This document shows positions 11,212 through 23,010 of a DNA stretch of 64,000 nt, piece after piece. The translations under genes were made by a program, and so were the position numbers. The first letter of the stretch is position 1, and the number at the start of each line of letters is the position of its first letter. The DNA lies in assembly GCA_947652115.1 (NCBI GenBank), contig OX393566.1, forward strand, positions 22,332,112-22,396,111, written 5' to 3'. The stretch is from Blastomussa wellsi (Eukaryota > Cnidaria > Anthozoa > Scleractinia > Plerogyridae). The notes under the pieces are model-generated. The model made no database searches and was not told the origin of the DNA. It saw only the letters and a list, made by a program, of their open reading frames with translations.

Positions 11212-12277
11212 TAGACGAATAGAGGGGATAAGTTAGTAAAGAAACTGTAGTGCTGCTTCGGTGGGAAGTACAACAATATAATTTGGTTTTATCAACTGGG
11301 TTGATAACGTAAATTGGCCAACGTAAAGAGATTCGAGAGCCGACGTTTTGAGCGTTAGCCCTTCGTTGGAGCGAATCGCACTGCTCGTGTGGGTGCGATG
11401 GGTGCTCGTATGCCGGCGATGATCATTTGTCTCTTTCAACTACATCCACAATTCCTACATGAATTATTTCATGTACTTAACGTCAAAAGGAATATTGGTT
11501 TTAAATTAAAATAAAATATCTTATAACAACTAAGCACGACTTGGATATGCATTTTATTTTATCGAACCAAATAATCGCTTTATTTTATAAAGAGAAATAA
11601 CGACATAATTCCAAACTGTTAGTATTATCTAAGCTTGTTTTATTCAAGCATGTAGAGTATTCTTCATTGAGGGCATCCTGTCACAAACCTGTAGAGACAA
11701 AAGAGACAATTTGAAACAATAAGAGACTAAAACTTTTAAGCAACTTTGCGCTAGCGCTTAAAGTGGCGGCATAAATGCCAACGTTATGTAAATTTTATAT
11801 CAGTAGCGTAAATGCGAGATTTACGACCTTTAACGTCAAGGGATAAGGGAACAAAGAAAACATTGTGGGAGAACGTTCACTTTCGTTAATTTGAGTCTGG
11901 AAAAACTGTTAATCCTTCGAGGATTGAAATAGTATTGGAGGTAACAGGACGCCAATTAATCAGCAAATTTTAACGTCGACAGATGTTTATGGGGAAGAAT
12001 GCTTGGACTGCATTAATTATTCATTAAGGTCCAGTTGGCGCAGTAACTTTCTTTTCTGATTACATAAAAAGTTAAAATTTCACAACCCACGCGCGGCTTT
12101 CTTAAAAAAAGAATGCTGTATCTACATTTAATGGCTAAGGCTTCTTATCCTCCAGTCACGATTGCAAATCCAAACTTAGAACCTTCCTAAATCAAGTCAT
12201 TCTATCACACTTCGATAAGCTGGGGTAAAATCTTTCTAAATACATACCTAGATTTTCTATCAACCAGTTTCGCCTCT

Positions 12278-13128
12278 TTAGCTACGACCACGACGACGAC
12301 GACGACGAGATCTACGGCGACGGAAACGGCGGAATACCCGGCGAAATCGAACGAGGCGTACCAGGCCTATGATCGGATCCGATTTCTTCTTTAGAGGATC
12401 TGACAAAGGGTTGTCTTCATAACCTTCACCTTCGTCGTCGTCATCTTTGTAATCTTCCTCATCGCTGTTCTGATCACCGTCATTCTCATCTTCATCTACG
12501 TCATCATCTTAATCATCCCAGTCCAAGTCCCTGTCAATAAGGAAACAAATAAATTAACGAAAGGAAATAAAAGGAATTGGAACTTTCTGCCTTTAAACGA
12601 ATGTACAAGGTTAAGCATTGTTCGATTTCAAATTACAATTTTTTGCTTTTACGGTAGAAATAATCCATTTGTACTGTTAAGCCACACGGAATGCAACATG
12701 ATCTGATCCATATTCAGGGTCGGGTAGGGCTATTGGATATGCGGTTTATAGGGGTATTATAAAATGGGTATATGGTAGTTTGGCTGTGAAATATGAGTAC
12801 AGGTGTGTTTATAGTATATTCTGTTAGATGACACTCAGCAGACGATTATTTATATTAATTGAAAGTTCAAAATCTGTTTCATTTAGCCTTAAGATAGAGC
12901 GTGTACCTTCCCTTGATTGCCTTTATCTGGAGTATATCGGGTCGTTATCTTTAGATATATCGGTATACCACAACCCCCTCTCCCGGGCAACCCTGAATAT
13001 TTACCAAAATTGATTTTCAACCTCACCTGTCAACGTCTTCTGATTTAAAGTCTTTACTTGTCTCGTCTCTATGCCAGGCCTATTGCCAGAACAAAACCAA
13101 CCACTGCTAACAGGAATAGTCTGTTCAT
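12278..13128 (-). pseudogene. Broken copy of gene G (G2)
   Basis: Exon 2 (12530 down to 12278) and exon 1 (ATG at 13128) align with gene G throughout. Exon 1 reads TAG directly after the signal peptide core, where G has TGG. Exon 2 has an in-frame TAA at 12511-12509, where G has CAA. Either nonsense codon would remove the arginine-rich tail, and the rescue splice suggested for G does not bypass them. The TATAAAT (13183) and the 55-base TATA-to-ATG distance are preserved. The loss is recent given the high identity to G. Confidence 0.85.
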
Positions 13129-13912
13129 CACGAAGGTTTCACCGTTTCTGGCTGTCAGGCAACTCCGAACGGTGCAATTTATACATTTGGACAAGAATGT
13201 AGCATGTACCATTTTGAAAAGATTCCAAATGGATAATGATATTGCAAGGATACGTTAATGTCATTGTCCAAATATAGCCTAAGTTTATCCACACAAGTAC
13301 TCTATTTTTTTACCATTAAATTACTTGTTTTCTGGACTTTCTAAATATAACCATTGATTCAAGAATTGCCACTTATATTAAATTTAAAAAAAATATGTGA
13401 TCAATATCTAACCCTTATGACAACAAGCTCAATTTGCTTCCTAATTACTCATATCAATAGCCTCTGTTTGGGTTTTCATTTTGTAGCATACTTAAATAGA
13501 ACTTACTTACGATGCATGTTCTTTTTCTTGTCGTCACATTTTTCCTATCAGCTTTTCCTTTCTATGTTCAGAGGAATAGGTTTCAGAGACTTCCGAGGGT
13601 CGGCAAAAATGGAAAAGATTTATTTTTGAAGAAACATTTAATTTAAGAATAAATCAAACTGAAGTATAGCTTATGATGTGTTATATACGTCAAAGTATAA
13701 ACTTTACCACACTATGGCTACAATCAACGCAAGTGATCGGTCAAGTCTTAATATTTGTTTTATTTTTATTTAACTGTCAACGTATTTTGGCATTGATACA
13801 AAATACGAAATACCTGCTAAATGCGTATAGTAGTTCCTTAAAAGGTTGCATTTTCCCAATGGACAGCCTGAAACATATGCAAAGCAATAACAGCACGAAA
13901 AAAATGCCATTA

Positions 13913-14848
13913 AAATTTAAACGTTTCAAACAATGCGAGTGTACTGGTAAAAAAAAGAGATATGGAATACAAGTTATTCTTCATGTAAGTCAGTTTAGCT
14001 TCAATTTTTACGGGAAACACAATAGTTATTTTTGCATACCTTGTTAATCAGTTGACGCTCTAGTTTTCCCCCTTTACCTAAAATGTTTATAAAGATAAGC
14101 ATTGTCTTACGATATACGGTGTTTTTTTTTTAAATAGCTTAGTTTGCTTTACGCCATTTCTTTTTTATGTGTCGTAGTAAGCCACGGGCTTTGGAAAGTC
14201 GACCTTTTAGAGCCCATATATAAGATAAAAATAGTTTAGAAAGCGTGTGCGAAGGCATCGGCTCTATCCTCCCTACGTAAATTACACAAGTTTATACCTT
14301 ATGCTACATCTTTATAAGGTTTATTTAGTCCCTCATTTAGAGTGCAACAGGACACGGTGTACCCGGTGTTGTGGTCTGGTCTTTGCCTGTTGTGATGTCA
14401 AGGTTGAGAAATGCTCGGAGAAATTAGCTGATAAAGCTACACTGTAATCCGGGTAAATAAAGATAATACTCCTACTGCTACGACTTATCTGTTGTTAGAT
14501 AGCGTTAACGCCGAGGATAGCAAATTAGAAACACTTTTCCTTTTTAAGAACCATCTTAGACTATCCAGAGCCAATTTAATACCGGCTTCTAAGAATGTTT
14601 GATATTAAAATTTTGAATCAACGAAACATTGAAAGAAGAGAAAGTGACTGCTGCATGGGTTTCAATTTCCAAAAAATAACAATAAAAAAATCAGAACAAT
14701 GTAGATATTTTGAATCGTTAGTTATGTTGTACGAGAGTTTATAATCACATGGTTCAACTTATATCAGCGTTTTTTAACCTTAGAATGGTGACATAAACCT
14801 TATAAATTTTCACCATCCATTGTTCTTAGACAATCGTTTTCATTCTGC
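13913..14848. other. Segment present in units 2 and 3 but deleted from unit 1; no gene seen
   Basis: Unit 1 joins the flanks of this segment directly near 6245. Unit 3 retains a diverged start of it near 17990-18260, so deletion from unit 1 is simpler than insertion here. The part at 14250-14490 ends in a TACTCCTACTGCTACGAC-type simple tail and may be a SINE tail. The family is not identified. Confidence 0.5.
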
Positions 14849-16105
14849 GTCAGTTTCTGCTTTGAATATTGTTTTTTTTGCTATTGGAAATTTTCAATTT
14901 CAACCTTTTTAAAGTCTCAAGCTTTGCCTCTTTGTCGATTGTTTATCGCAGCAACCCTTCTTACGTTTAAGAAGAAATGATACGAAATAACTTTGCATTC
15001 AGTGTTCCTTACAAAGCAAGCCAAGGAAGTAGATTGTACCGTTATTTACAACAGTTCATAAATTAATTAGGTCAAAATTGGTTTCCCCTGTCGTTTTATA
15101 AAAGATACTGCAGATGCTTTATTCCAATGTCAACGTGAAAACGCCATGGAGGAGAGAAAAATCATTTTTTTTTTGGAAGATTAATACAGGCATTAAGTGT
15201 ATATGATATTGATATTGATCTTGGTATTGAACATTTTGCTCATTTTTTTCTTTCTTCGGAAATTTCCTTGCATCTGAAAACAACTAGCATAAACAAACTA
15301 AAAAGGATATATTAAGAGCAAGCAATTTATTGGCAATGACATTTAGAAAAAAAGGATAGACGCTAAACGATCATTTCGTGATTCAAATTAATAAAAGGAT
15401 ACTTCATTGACCCTAGTGTTATTGCGTGACGAGCCAAAAAGGTTGGTTTGGAGGGAAGTTGAAAAACAAAAATACATTGTGCTTTTAAAATATAAAAACA
15501 TTCCTTCGAAATTCAAGAAGTGGCCACTAGTTGGTCATGAGATATAGGATAAACACCAAAGTAATGTTCAAGTTTGTCGTGCGTGTTACATTAAGTATAA
15601 AAAAAGAACAGGATTACACAGTCGTATGATCTATAAAACCAGGTAATACCTTTACTCTTAAATGTGTTTCATTGCAGAAGTACAAATTTCAAAACACTAA
15701 TTTTTAAGCACTTGAATCATATGTTAAACGTAACGATATAGACGGAAAAAATGTACTATTTTTGAAGCACACTCAAATCAAAGATAGACACTGAAGAAAT
15801 AGCAGAAATCAATAGACTAAGATTGGCTAAGTGATGTAACTGACGCAAGGGAAACTGTTCAGCTGAAAGGGGCCGGTGGGCGAAATGCCACACCTTAATT
15901 CCAGATGTAGTATATTCCTATCACCTTTTATATTAATATAGGTTGTTGTTATTTATATCGTAAAGTGGTGCTTTGTAATTGAACATTGTTTTCAACTGAA
16001 CTTAGTTCTCTAAGTACGTGAGTAATATTGACGTAAAATATCAATATCATTACCTTTTTGGTACATTGGCAGCAATGAACATGCCAGTGCGCTTTTGGTC
16101 AAAGG

Positions 16106-16112
16106 TATAAAA
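16106..16112 (+). promoter_or_regulatory. TATA box of gene C
   Basis: TATAAAA lies 55 bases before the ATG at 16161, exactly as in copy B. Confidence 0.7.
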
Positions 16113-16160
16113 ACGGCACATTTAGCTTAATTTGTTAGTTGAAAGCAGTAACTCCCAGCG

Positions 16161-16858
16161 ATGAAAGGTCTGACTATTGTCGCTCTTGTTAGCTTTGTCC
16201 TTGCCATAGGCTTGGCACTTCCATTCACTGAAGATGAAGGTGAACTGAAGCAAATTGAAAAAGACATATCTCAGAGGTAAAAAACTTAAAAGTGGATTAG
16301 TTTATTTTCTTATAAGGTGGCATGGCATAGAAAAAGTTCTATTTTTTCTGTAACAAAACCGTAGAAAAAAAAAAGGAATTTGTGTGTTTGACTTCAAAAT
16401 ATCATTTTTTTGTGAATTGATGTCTCTTGTTATAGCTAATCGGCCTCAGGTTATGATAGGTTTGCAAATAATTTAAAACCATGCATGCAGGTGATCACCA
16501 ATGTTTTAACCTCCATTTTTTGTATTTACTGTTTTCTCATTTTGTGATCAGCAATCCCAACTTGGATGATGACGATGGTGATTTTGATGAAGAAGAACTT
16601 GATGACAATGCTCCAGAGGAAGACGAAGATGGGGACGATGGAGATGCAGATGCAGACGAAGAGGAAGACGAGGGAGATAGCTCTTTGTCCAATTCATTTA
16701 AAAAGTCATCTGATCCACTCAGTGTACTGCCATTCGTTCGCGTTCGTCGTGTGTTCCGTGGAGCTCGTCGGGTTGTTCGTCGCTTTCGTCGCCGAAGATC
16801 CCAAAGACCCCGTCGTAGACGAGTTGGGAGATGGTTCCGACGTGGTCGTAGAGGTTGA
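16161..16858 (+). CDS. Arginine-rich secreted peptide precursor C (exons 16161-16276 and 16552-16858; 140 aa)
   Basis: Third member of the A/B/C group and complete. Exon 1 has the same signal peptide as B, with N-to-T and S-to-G changes in the spacer (PFTEDEGEL). The donor is CAGAG|GTAAAA. The 275-base intron is phase 2 and ends GATCAG. Exon 2 differs from B at a handful of bases. The amino acid changes I see are N-to-D and E-to-D in the acidic propart. The 46-residue arginine-rich tail is identical at DNA level as far as I can compare. The same secreted, charge-masked peptide is predicted. The 3' UTR intron is conserved (donor GT at 16888, acceptor ending 17283, AATAAA 17314-17319) but differs by two indels. 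Confidence 0.88.
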
Positions 16859-19677
16859 CCCTTCGTTCCTGACTGTTTCAAATTAAGGTAAGCAAGTGTT
16901 AAACAAGACTTCTTATTCTTTGCTTTATGTCGATTACTAGACGTCAAACGAATATGCACCGTTAATATTAATGCCAAAACAAATAAAGCTCTGGTGAATT
17001 TCCGCCTATCGGGCTCTTTGAACGGATGAAAGAATTTTAAACACATAGTTTATCATTGAACTTGACCGTTTCGTACCAGACTGATTCTGTTCAGTAAATT
17101 ATTTACCCTATTCATCATACCGGGCTTTTTTCTGATCATTTTGGACCGGGACGGGGGAAATCCACCTTCCGTAACTTTTAGTGTTTGCATGATGCTGTGT
17201 AACAAGCGCACCATATTCTCAAAAACATTTTTGGGTTAAATTGAATGTGAAACATGTTTTGATTTGTCTTTTTATCTCACCAGGTTTGCTTGGTCGGATG
17301 TCTCACGACAATTAATAAAAGGCAAAAACAGAGAACTGTTGCAAAATTCTTTAATAAAACTAGTATAAATAGCCAAAAAGATGAGCGATTGTATTAGCTT
17401 TTATTACTAATAAACAAAGCCTTTAAGCTATGTCATCAATGTCATATATGAGTAACAAATGAGTCATTGATGGGGAATGGTAAATGTTATCTTTTCACTG
17501 CTTTACCTTCTAGTTTCCCTTCCCTCTGATCAACCGTTTAGCTGAAAACCTCGAGCTCGATGACATAAATGGGAGAATTTTTGTACTCTCACTGGCGTAG
17601 TATTATGCTCGATTAGACTATAGATCGGTGGTTTGAATTATTTCATTGCATAAATTGACCATGAACGTAATGAAATTAATTCTCAACAAAGTTGGAAACT
17701 CAAAAATCGATGAATCACTACAAATCCATAGACGGTTCAATTATCAGTTGTGAATTTAACTGGAAAAAAAAAAAAAAAAAAAAAAAAAACGTGCCCCGCG
17801 AAGACAAATCTAACTTTCTATTTCACACGTCATGTTATATCTTTACGCCCATGCGCATGTTGACTTTCCAACCTAAATTGGCATTGAGTCAAAATAAGAA
17901 ATACCTGCTAACTGCTTAGTTCCTGAAAAGGGCGCTTTTCCCAACAGCCAGAAACATGTCCAAAGCATTATAACAAAATGACAACAATGTCAATAAAATT
18001 TAAATCTTTCAAAAACAAAATGCGAGTGTAATGTTAAAAACCACCTTAGGAAATCTGATGACACACACCAATTGGAATTCAAATTCTTCTTCATATTGGC
18101 CAGTTTTGCTTCGATTTCTACCGGATACAAAATAGTTCGGTGTATTTTTTTACCTAGCCTTTTAATCAGTTTACGCGCTCGTTTTTCCCATTTACCTAAA
18201 ATGTTTATAAAAAGAAGCATCGTCTCCCGAAATTCGGCGTTTGAGTTAAAATTCCATTGTTTGCTTCTCACCACTTCACTTTCGTGTATCGTAGTTAAAG
18301 GAGCTTATATATAAAGTTGTGGAATAGATACCAAAGATGAAGAAAAAGAAACGGATTACAACTCAGTTTGACAGCATTAGATCCATAAAGCTTCATTTTT
18401 GAAGAAGATTAGCAATCGTTCTTAGTCACTTTAAATGTCAAAATCTAAGTAAGTAAGTAGTGGCCAATGTACCGTCGATCAAAATTTAACTTTCAGAACC
18501 CATATAAAAACAAAAGCACTAACATAGATATCGAGAGTATTAGATATTGAGACTGATCTTGATATTGAACGTTTCGCTATAATTTCTGTTTCTCTTCTGA
18601 AATCTCCTCGCATCTCGAAATAACTAGCATAACCCAAAGGGATATGTCGGAAGCAAGCAAAAATTCGCTAGCAACGCTATTTGGTGAATAAAAAAATACA
18701 CGCTATTTTAATTAATAATGAGGTACTTCATTGACGCCAACATATCAAAATAGTGTTATTGCGTAACGAGCCCAAAAATATGGTTAGGAGGGAGGCTAAA
18801 TAGTACCAGTGTCAAAAATAAATTATGTTTTTAAAAGATAGAAACATTTCCGTCGAAATTCAAGAAGAGGCCATGGTTATGAGAGTTTGCCGCGCGTGTT
18901 TCCTAAAATATCGCTATTTAAGAAAAATCAGGATTGTGTACAGTCGTAGGGATCTCTAAAAAACAAATAGCACCTTTTCTCTTAAATGAATTATATTGCA
19001 GAAGTACAAATTTCAAAACGTAATTCAAACAATAATTTGTAAACACTTGAATCATTTGTTAAACGTAACGATATTGAAGGAAAAATGGCACGATTTTCAA
19101 AGCACATTCAAATCAAAGATAAACACTGAGGAAATAGTAAAAGTAAATGGATTAAGATGGGCTAATTATAAGTGATGTAATTGACGAATGGGACTCTTTT
19201 ACGCAGAAAGGAGTGGAAAAAACGCCACATCTTAATTTCAAAAAACTATATACTCATTATCACTTATTATATTTATATTGCTTTTTGTTATTTATATCAC
19301 AACTAAACATTGTTTTCCACTGAACTTAGTGCTTTAAGCAGGTGAGTGATATTGACGTAGAATGTGAATATCTTTCCTTTTTGGCACATTGGTAGCAATG
19401 CATATCCGAACGCGCTAATTTGACCAAAAGTACAAAAACTCGACATTGGTTAGGAGCAGCAATTTACCGTGATGAAAGGATTGACAACTGTAGCTCTTGT
19501 TGGCTTTGTGCTTGCCATAGGCCTTGCGCTTCCGGATCCATTCACTGAAGATGAAGCTGAAGCATATGAAGCCAAAGTAAAGGAAATTAAAAAGGACATA
19601 TCTCAAAATAAAAAAATAAATAAAAGTGGAATACGCATTAAAACATTCATTGTTTTCTTTCTTTATTTAGTGTGCGA
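16297..19677. repeat. Tandem array unit 3, shortened by a large internal deletion
   Basis: Unit 3 follows unit 2 from 16297 to about 17866 (equivalent to about 9137). It then jumps to sequence equivalent to about 13780. The missing ~4.6 kb includes the SINE head, the foldback element and the G-type gene. A run of 26 A at about 17764-17789 lies near the junction. The rest of the unit is visibly more diverged than units 1 and 2 are from each other. Confidence 0.85.
17320..19430. other. Gene-free spacer of unit 3
   Basis: Diverged copy of the spacer before gene C. Overlapping short frames at 17990-18314 on both strands have no motif or splice support. No coding exon seen. Confidence 0.5.
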
Positions 19678-21420
19678 TTAGTTCATTATTTTCTTTTATT
19701 ATATACATTGCGACAATTTTAGGCAATAATCCTTGCAAATAGAATTCTATATTTGCTATATTTTCACATGTGAAAAAAGCGATACGTCTAATCAGCTTCG
19801 CGTATAGCTTTCTTCACATGTGAAAAATATAACCAATCAGCATCAAGAGTAGAACGACCTAACCAATCAGAGCGCGGGAATTCAAATGGTTTTCAACGAG
19901 GTTGCATTTTGTGAAAACAACAAGCGACAAGTCTGCATGCTCTCGAAGGCAGTTTATGTTTTGGCTACAGATTTTGTCTTTGGAGAACTTTATGGAAAGG
20001 ACAGCCATCAGAAACACGCTAAGCAAAACCTTAACAACTCAGTTTAATATGATATGGAAATGATAAAATCATTCTTAAGGCGGAGAGAAGACAAACTAAA
20101 TGTCGATAAGGGAAAGCTAAGAAATGAAAGACTTCCATTGTAGCTTTGATACAACGCAACCGTAAGTCTAAGAAAATTCAAGCACCGTCATAATTATTAT
20201 ATTGATTAATGAACCAACTCCTGTGTTTTCACAATTACTATTTGTTTCAAAAATTCACCAGCTGATTTTCAGTAGTTGATTCACTTATAGCGACGTTTCT
20301 CGGTGAGATAGCAAAAGTTTTTCTTTTAAAAAGTAACACACGCAGTGTGTTTTCATATACTGCTATTTAAATAAAGTTGTTGTTTACGATAGCTTGTCGC
20401 CGCCGTAATTTTGCTGAGATATCGCTTGGAAAGTCATCAGAAATTCCGCATAACAAAATTCTTTATTAATAACTTATATGATAATTAAATTATGGTCTCT
20501 TGATTAAAACTAAAGCCATCAGAATGCATTTGCAGCTTTGCCTCCTCGCGCTGCGTTTTACTCTTCAATTATAGACTGACTAGAAAAATCGCTTTACGTT
20601 TGCAATGGTTAAGTATATATATATAATAAACAAATTACAACATAGAAAGTACTTTGTACGGGTTATTATTCACTCGTCGCAAAACTTTGCAACTCGTGAA
20701 TAAAAATCCGTACGTCGCACTTTCTATGAACTAATCAAAATATATTTCTGTACCAAAACCTGCAAAATTTCATTATCATTACTTTTGTGTTAGTTGATGT
20801 CGTTAGATATAGTTAGTCTGTCTAAATGAAATCAAGCCAATAACTTTATTTTAACACGATAAGAAAAATTCAGCATTGCTGGTATCCTGTTTAAAAATAA
20901 GGATTACTGAAACAAATGTGCAATTTAAGAATAATATAAAAACCTATTAACAATATTCATAATCGATATCTCTATTCTCAGTTGTAACTAAAATTAGTTT
21001 AAAGTTCATTTTGTCAGTGTCGCATTTTGCAAGAATCCTCGTTTCTTCTACGGCCTGAATTGATCTGTAAAAACGAAATCAATCTAAGTTACAAAAGATG
21101 ATACATGCTTGGAAAAAATGTCAAACCATGCATACAGCAGGTGAGCTTCAAAGTTTCAACCGCCATTTTTGTCTTTATCATAAATATTTCTCATTTTGTG
21201 ATCAGCAATCCTAATTTTGATGATGGTAACGGTGATTTTGATAAAGAAGAATTGGATATGACAATGCTCCTAAAGAAGACAAAGGTGAGGGCGACGCAGA
21301 TGAAGAAGAAGGCGAGAGAGAGAGAGAGAGATAGAGCTCTTTGTCCATTAAATTAAAGAAGTCATATGATCCGCTCAGTGCACTGCCATTCATTCAAGTT
21401 CGTCGAGTGTTCGGTGGTTC
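19472..21420 (+). pseudogene. Degenerate copy D of the A/B/C peptide gene
   Basis: Exon 1 (ATG 19472) keeps a good signal peptide (MKGLTTVALVGFVLAIGLA) and a longer acidic spacer. The donor is destroyed: where B reads CAGAGGTAAAG this copy reads CAAAATAAAAA, so translation would run on to a stop near 19681. The promoter TATA is changed to TACAAAA at 19431-19437. Exon 2 starts at 21206 after the conserved GATCAG. It has a 2-base insertion (TTGGATAT for CTTGAT) that shifts the frame in the acidic part. Homology stops near 21415, before most of the arginine tail. An interspersed repeat of about 1 kb (19698-20740) sits in the former intron. Several independent lesions make this a clear pseudogene. 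Confidence 0.88.
19698..20740. repeat. Interspersed repeat of ~1 kb, copy 1 (copy 2 at 26561-27470)
   Basis: Both copies start with GCGACAATTTTAGG and carry two nearby short palindromic blocks containing CACATGTG. Both end with AAAATCCGTACGTCGCACTT. In copy 1 the right end itself folds back: a CATAGAAAGTAC arm is the imperfect inverse of CGCACTTTCTATG. No coding frame is conserved between the two. I take it as a non-autonomous mobile element of unknown class. Confidence 0.75.
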
Positions 21421-21429
21421 CCATTAAAA

Positions 21430-22240
21430 GAAGTCCCGTTTGGACGTAACTTGTCACATGTTCTCGAGAACTAAACAGCTCTAAACTGCAAACAGCTTGA
21501 CATTTTTAACAACCCGTCGCGATGTCACCAGCCGACTACGTCATTTACGCGCATATCCTCTGGTAAAACACGAGTTAAGAAGCCGATGAGCGCGCGAACA
21601 TTTAATGCCGTTAATATCAATGCAAAGACAAATATAACAGTTATCAATAGTAGTTCGACCTGTCTGATAGGAGGACTATAATTTGAAAAGGATGCAAGTC
21701 AGTCTAGAGATCAGAGTGAGCTATTCATTACAGAATTTGACATTTATGAACTAGAATATAAACACGGTGATTAGTACCGTTCAGTGTATTTCGACTGGTT
21801 AACTTAGGTTCCAGCTCAGTGTGTAATATAACTTTCAATATATTGCGTAGGAAAACAAAATATGTAGAAAAAATGTATCGAAACGTTTAGAAGAGCTGAA
21901 AAATTGTTCTTGTTTCTATTCTGAGGGTGTATGTGACAATTTTTAATTTGATTGGTCAAATAAAGATGGAATACTGTTTTTAACATCGAAATCCAAAATC
22001 TCTTTACCATCTGGATTGATCCTAAACCGCGCAAGAAAGGGACTGTTGAGCTGTTACGTCAAGAGAAGAAAGTGCAAAGCAGCTATGAAAAAGGGAATAA
22101 TTAAGCATTCCGAAAAGCTTGGTGACCAATTATTACACATCGACCGTTGAAATTGAAATGGACCATTTGCGAAAGGATAGTCAGCTGCGGCGGAAACACT
22201 TAAATACAAATCGCCTTTGTTTAACGAAGGTAGCACATAA
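21430..22240. other. Gene-free stretch
   Basis: Short unsupported frames only, for example 21816-22034 and 22054-22236 on minus. I see no exon, repeat end or RNA gene. Confidence 0.45.
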
Positions 22241-22269
22241 CCGTCATGCGACTGACAAAACTGTTACCC

Positions 22270-22450
22270 TCGAAACCCAGAATGAATTGGAATTTGGAAG
22301 TGCTGGGTTTTGTGGAAGGAGGAAAACCGGGGAACCAGGGGAAAAACCCTCGGAGCAAGGACGAAAACCGAAAACCAACTCGACCACATATGAGACCGGT
22401 TGCGGTAATCGAGCCCGGGCCACATTGGGCGTCACAGCAAGTTATAAGGC
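22270..22450 (-). mobile_element. tRNA-derived SINE (same family as 25100-25330)
   Basis: The reverse complement reads GGCCCGGG..., then CATATGTGG, then TTGCTCCGAGGGTTTTTCCC, then GGTTTTCC. These blocks match the order at 25157-25245. Together the two copies define one family in opposite orientations. The overlapping reading frames here are therefore not genes. Confidence 0.7.
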
Positions 22451-22904
22451 CAACTTTTGAAATGTTAACTTTAATTTCCTTTTCCTACTAATAATATAAA
22501 AAAATGATAATTCCTAGGGCTATAAATTTATTGATAAATTAACGCACGAAAGACATGTACAGTAAGAGCCGGTAGCCGTAGCGATCACCCTACTTCCTAA
22601 AGTTGGACATTTAATAGCGGTGTTCAGATAAAGAGGAAGTCTAATATACTCTGCGTAATGTGCGAGTGTCTAAAAAAATGAGATGCAAGTTTTCTACCTA
22701 AAATACGTTGAACGATTCTTATATTTTTAATAACCAAATATCTTCAATATTGCAACCTCTATTGGCTTGGGTATATACATTGTTGTCATACCTAATTGAG
22801 TATAGGTAAACAGTCCCCTAGTCGTTGCGTAGACGCTTCAGAAATAAAGGCGGATTTCGTTTTCTCACTATTATTAGTTTCTATCTGGAGAGCCTTGATG
22901 CAAC

Positions 22905-22910
22905 TTTATT
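22905..22910 (-). terminator. Candidate polyA signal of gene E
   Basis: AATAAA on the minus strand, 101 bases beyond the gene E stop codon. Confidence 0.45.
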
Positions 22911-23010
22911 ATCGTAATATTTCATCTGTGAACAAGCAGAAGTCCGCAGTCAAAACAGAAAACAGTGCAGCATAACTTTCACATCTCGTGACACCCGGTT
23001 TGCAGTGTTA

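Larger units (their letters stand above)
7658..16296. repeat. Tandem array unit 2 (B exon 2, G2, promoter and exon 1 of C)
   Basis: This is the second copy of the array unit, 8.64 kb long. It carries the same order of features as unit 1: peptide exon 2, 3' UTR, SINE head, foldback, G-type gene on minus, then the promoter and exon 1 of the next peptide gene. It retains 13913-14848, which unit 1 lacks. Confidence 0.93.
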
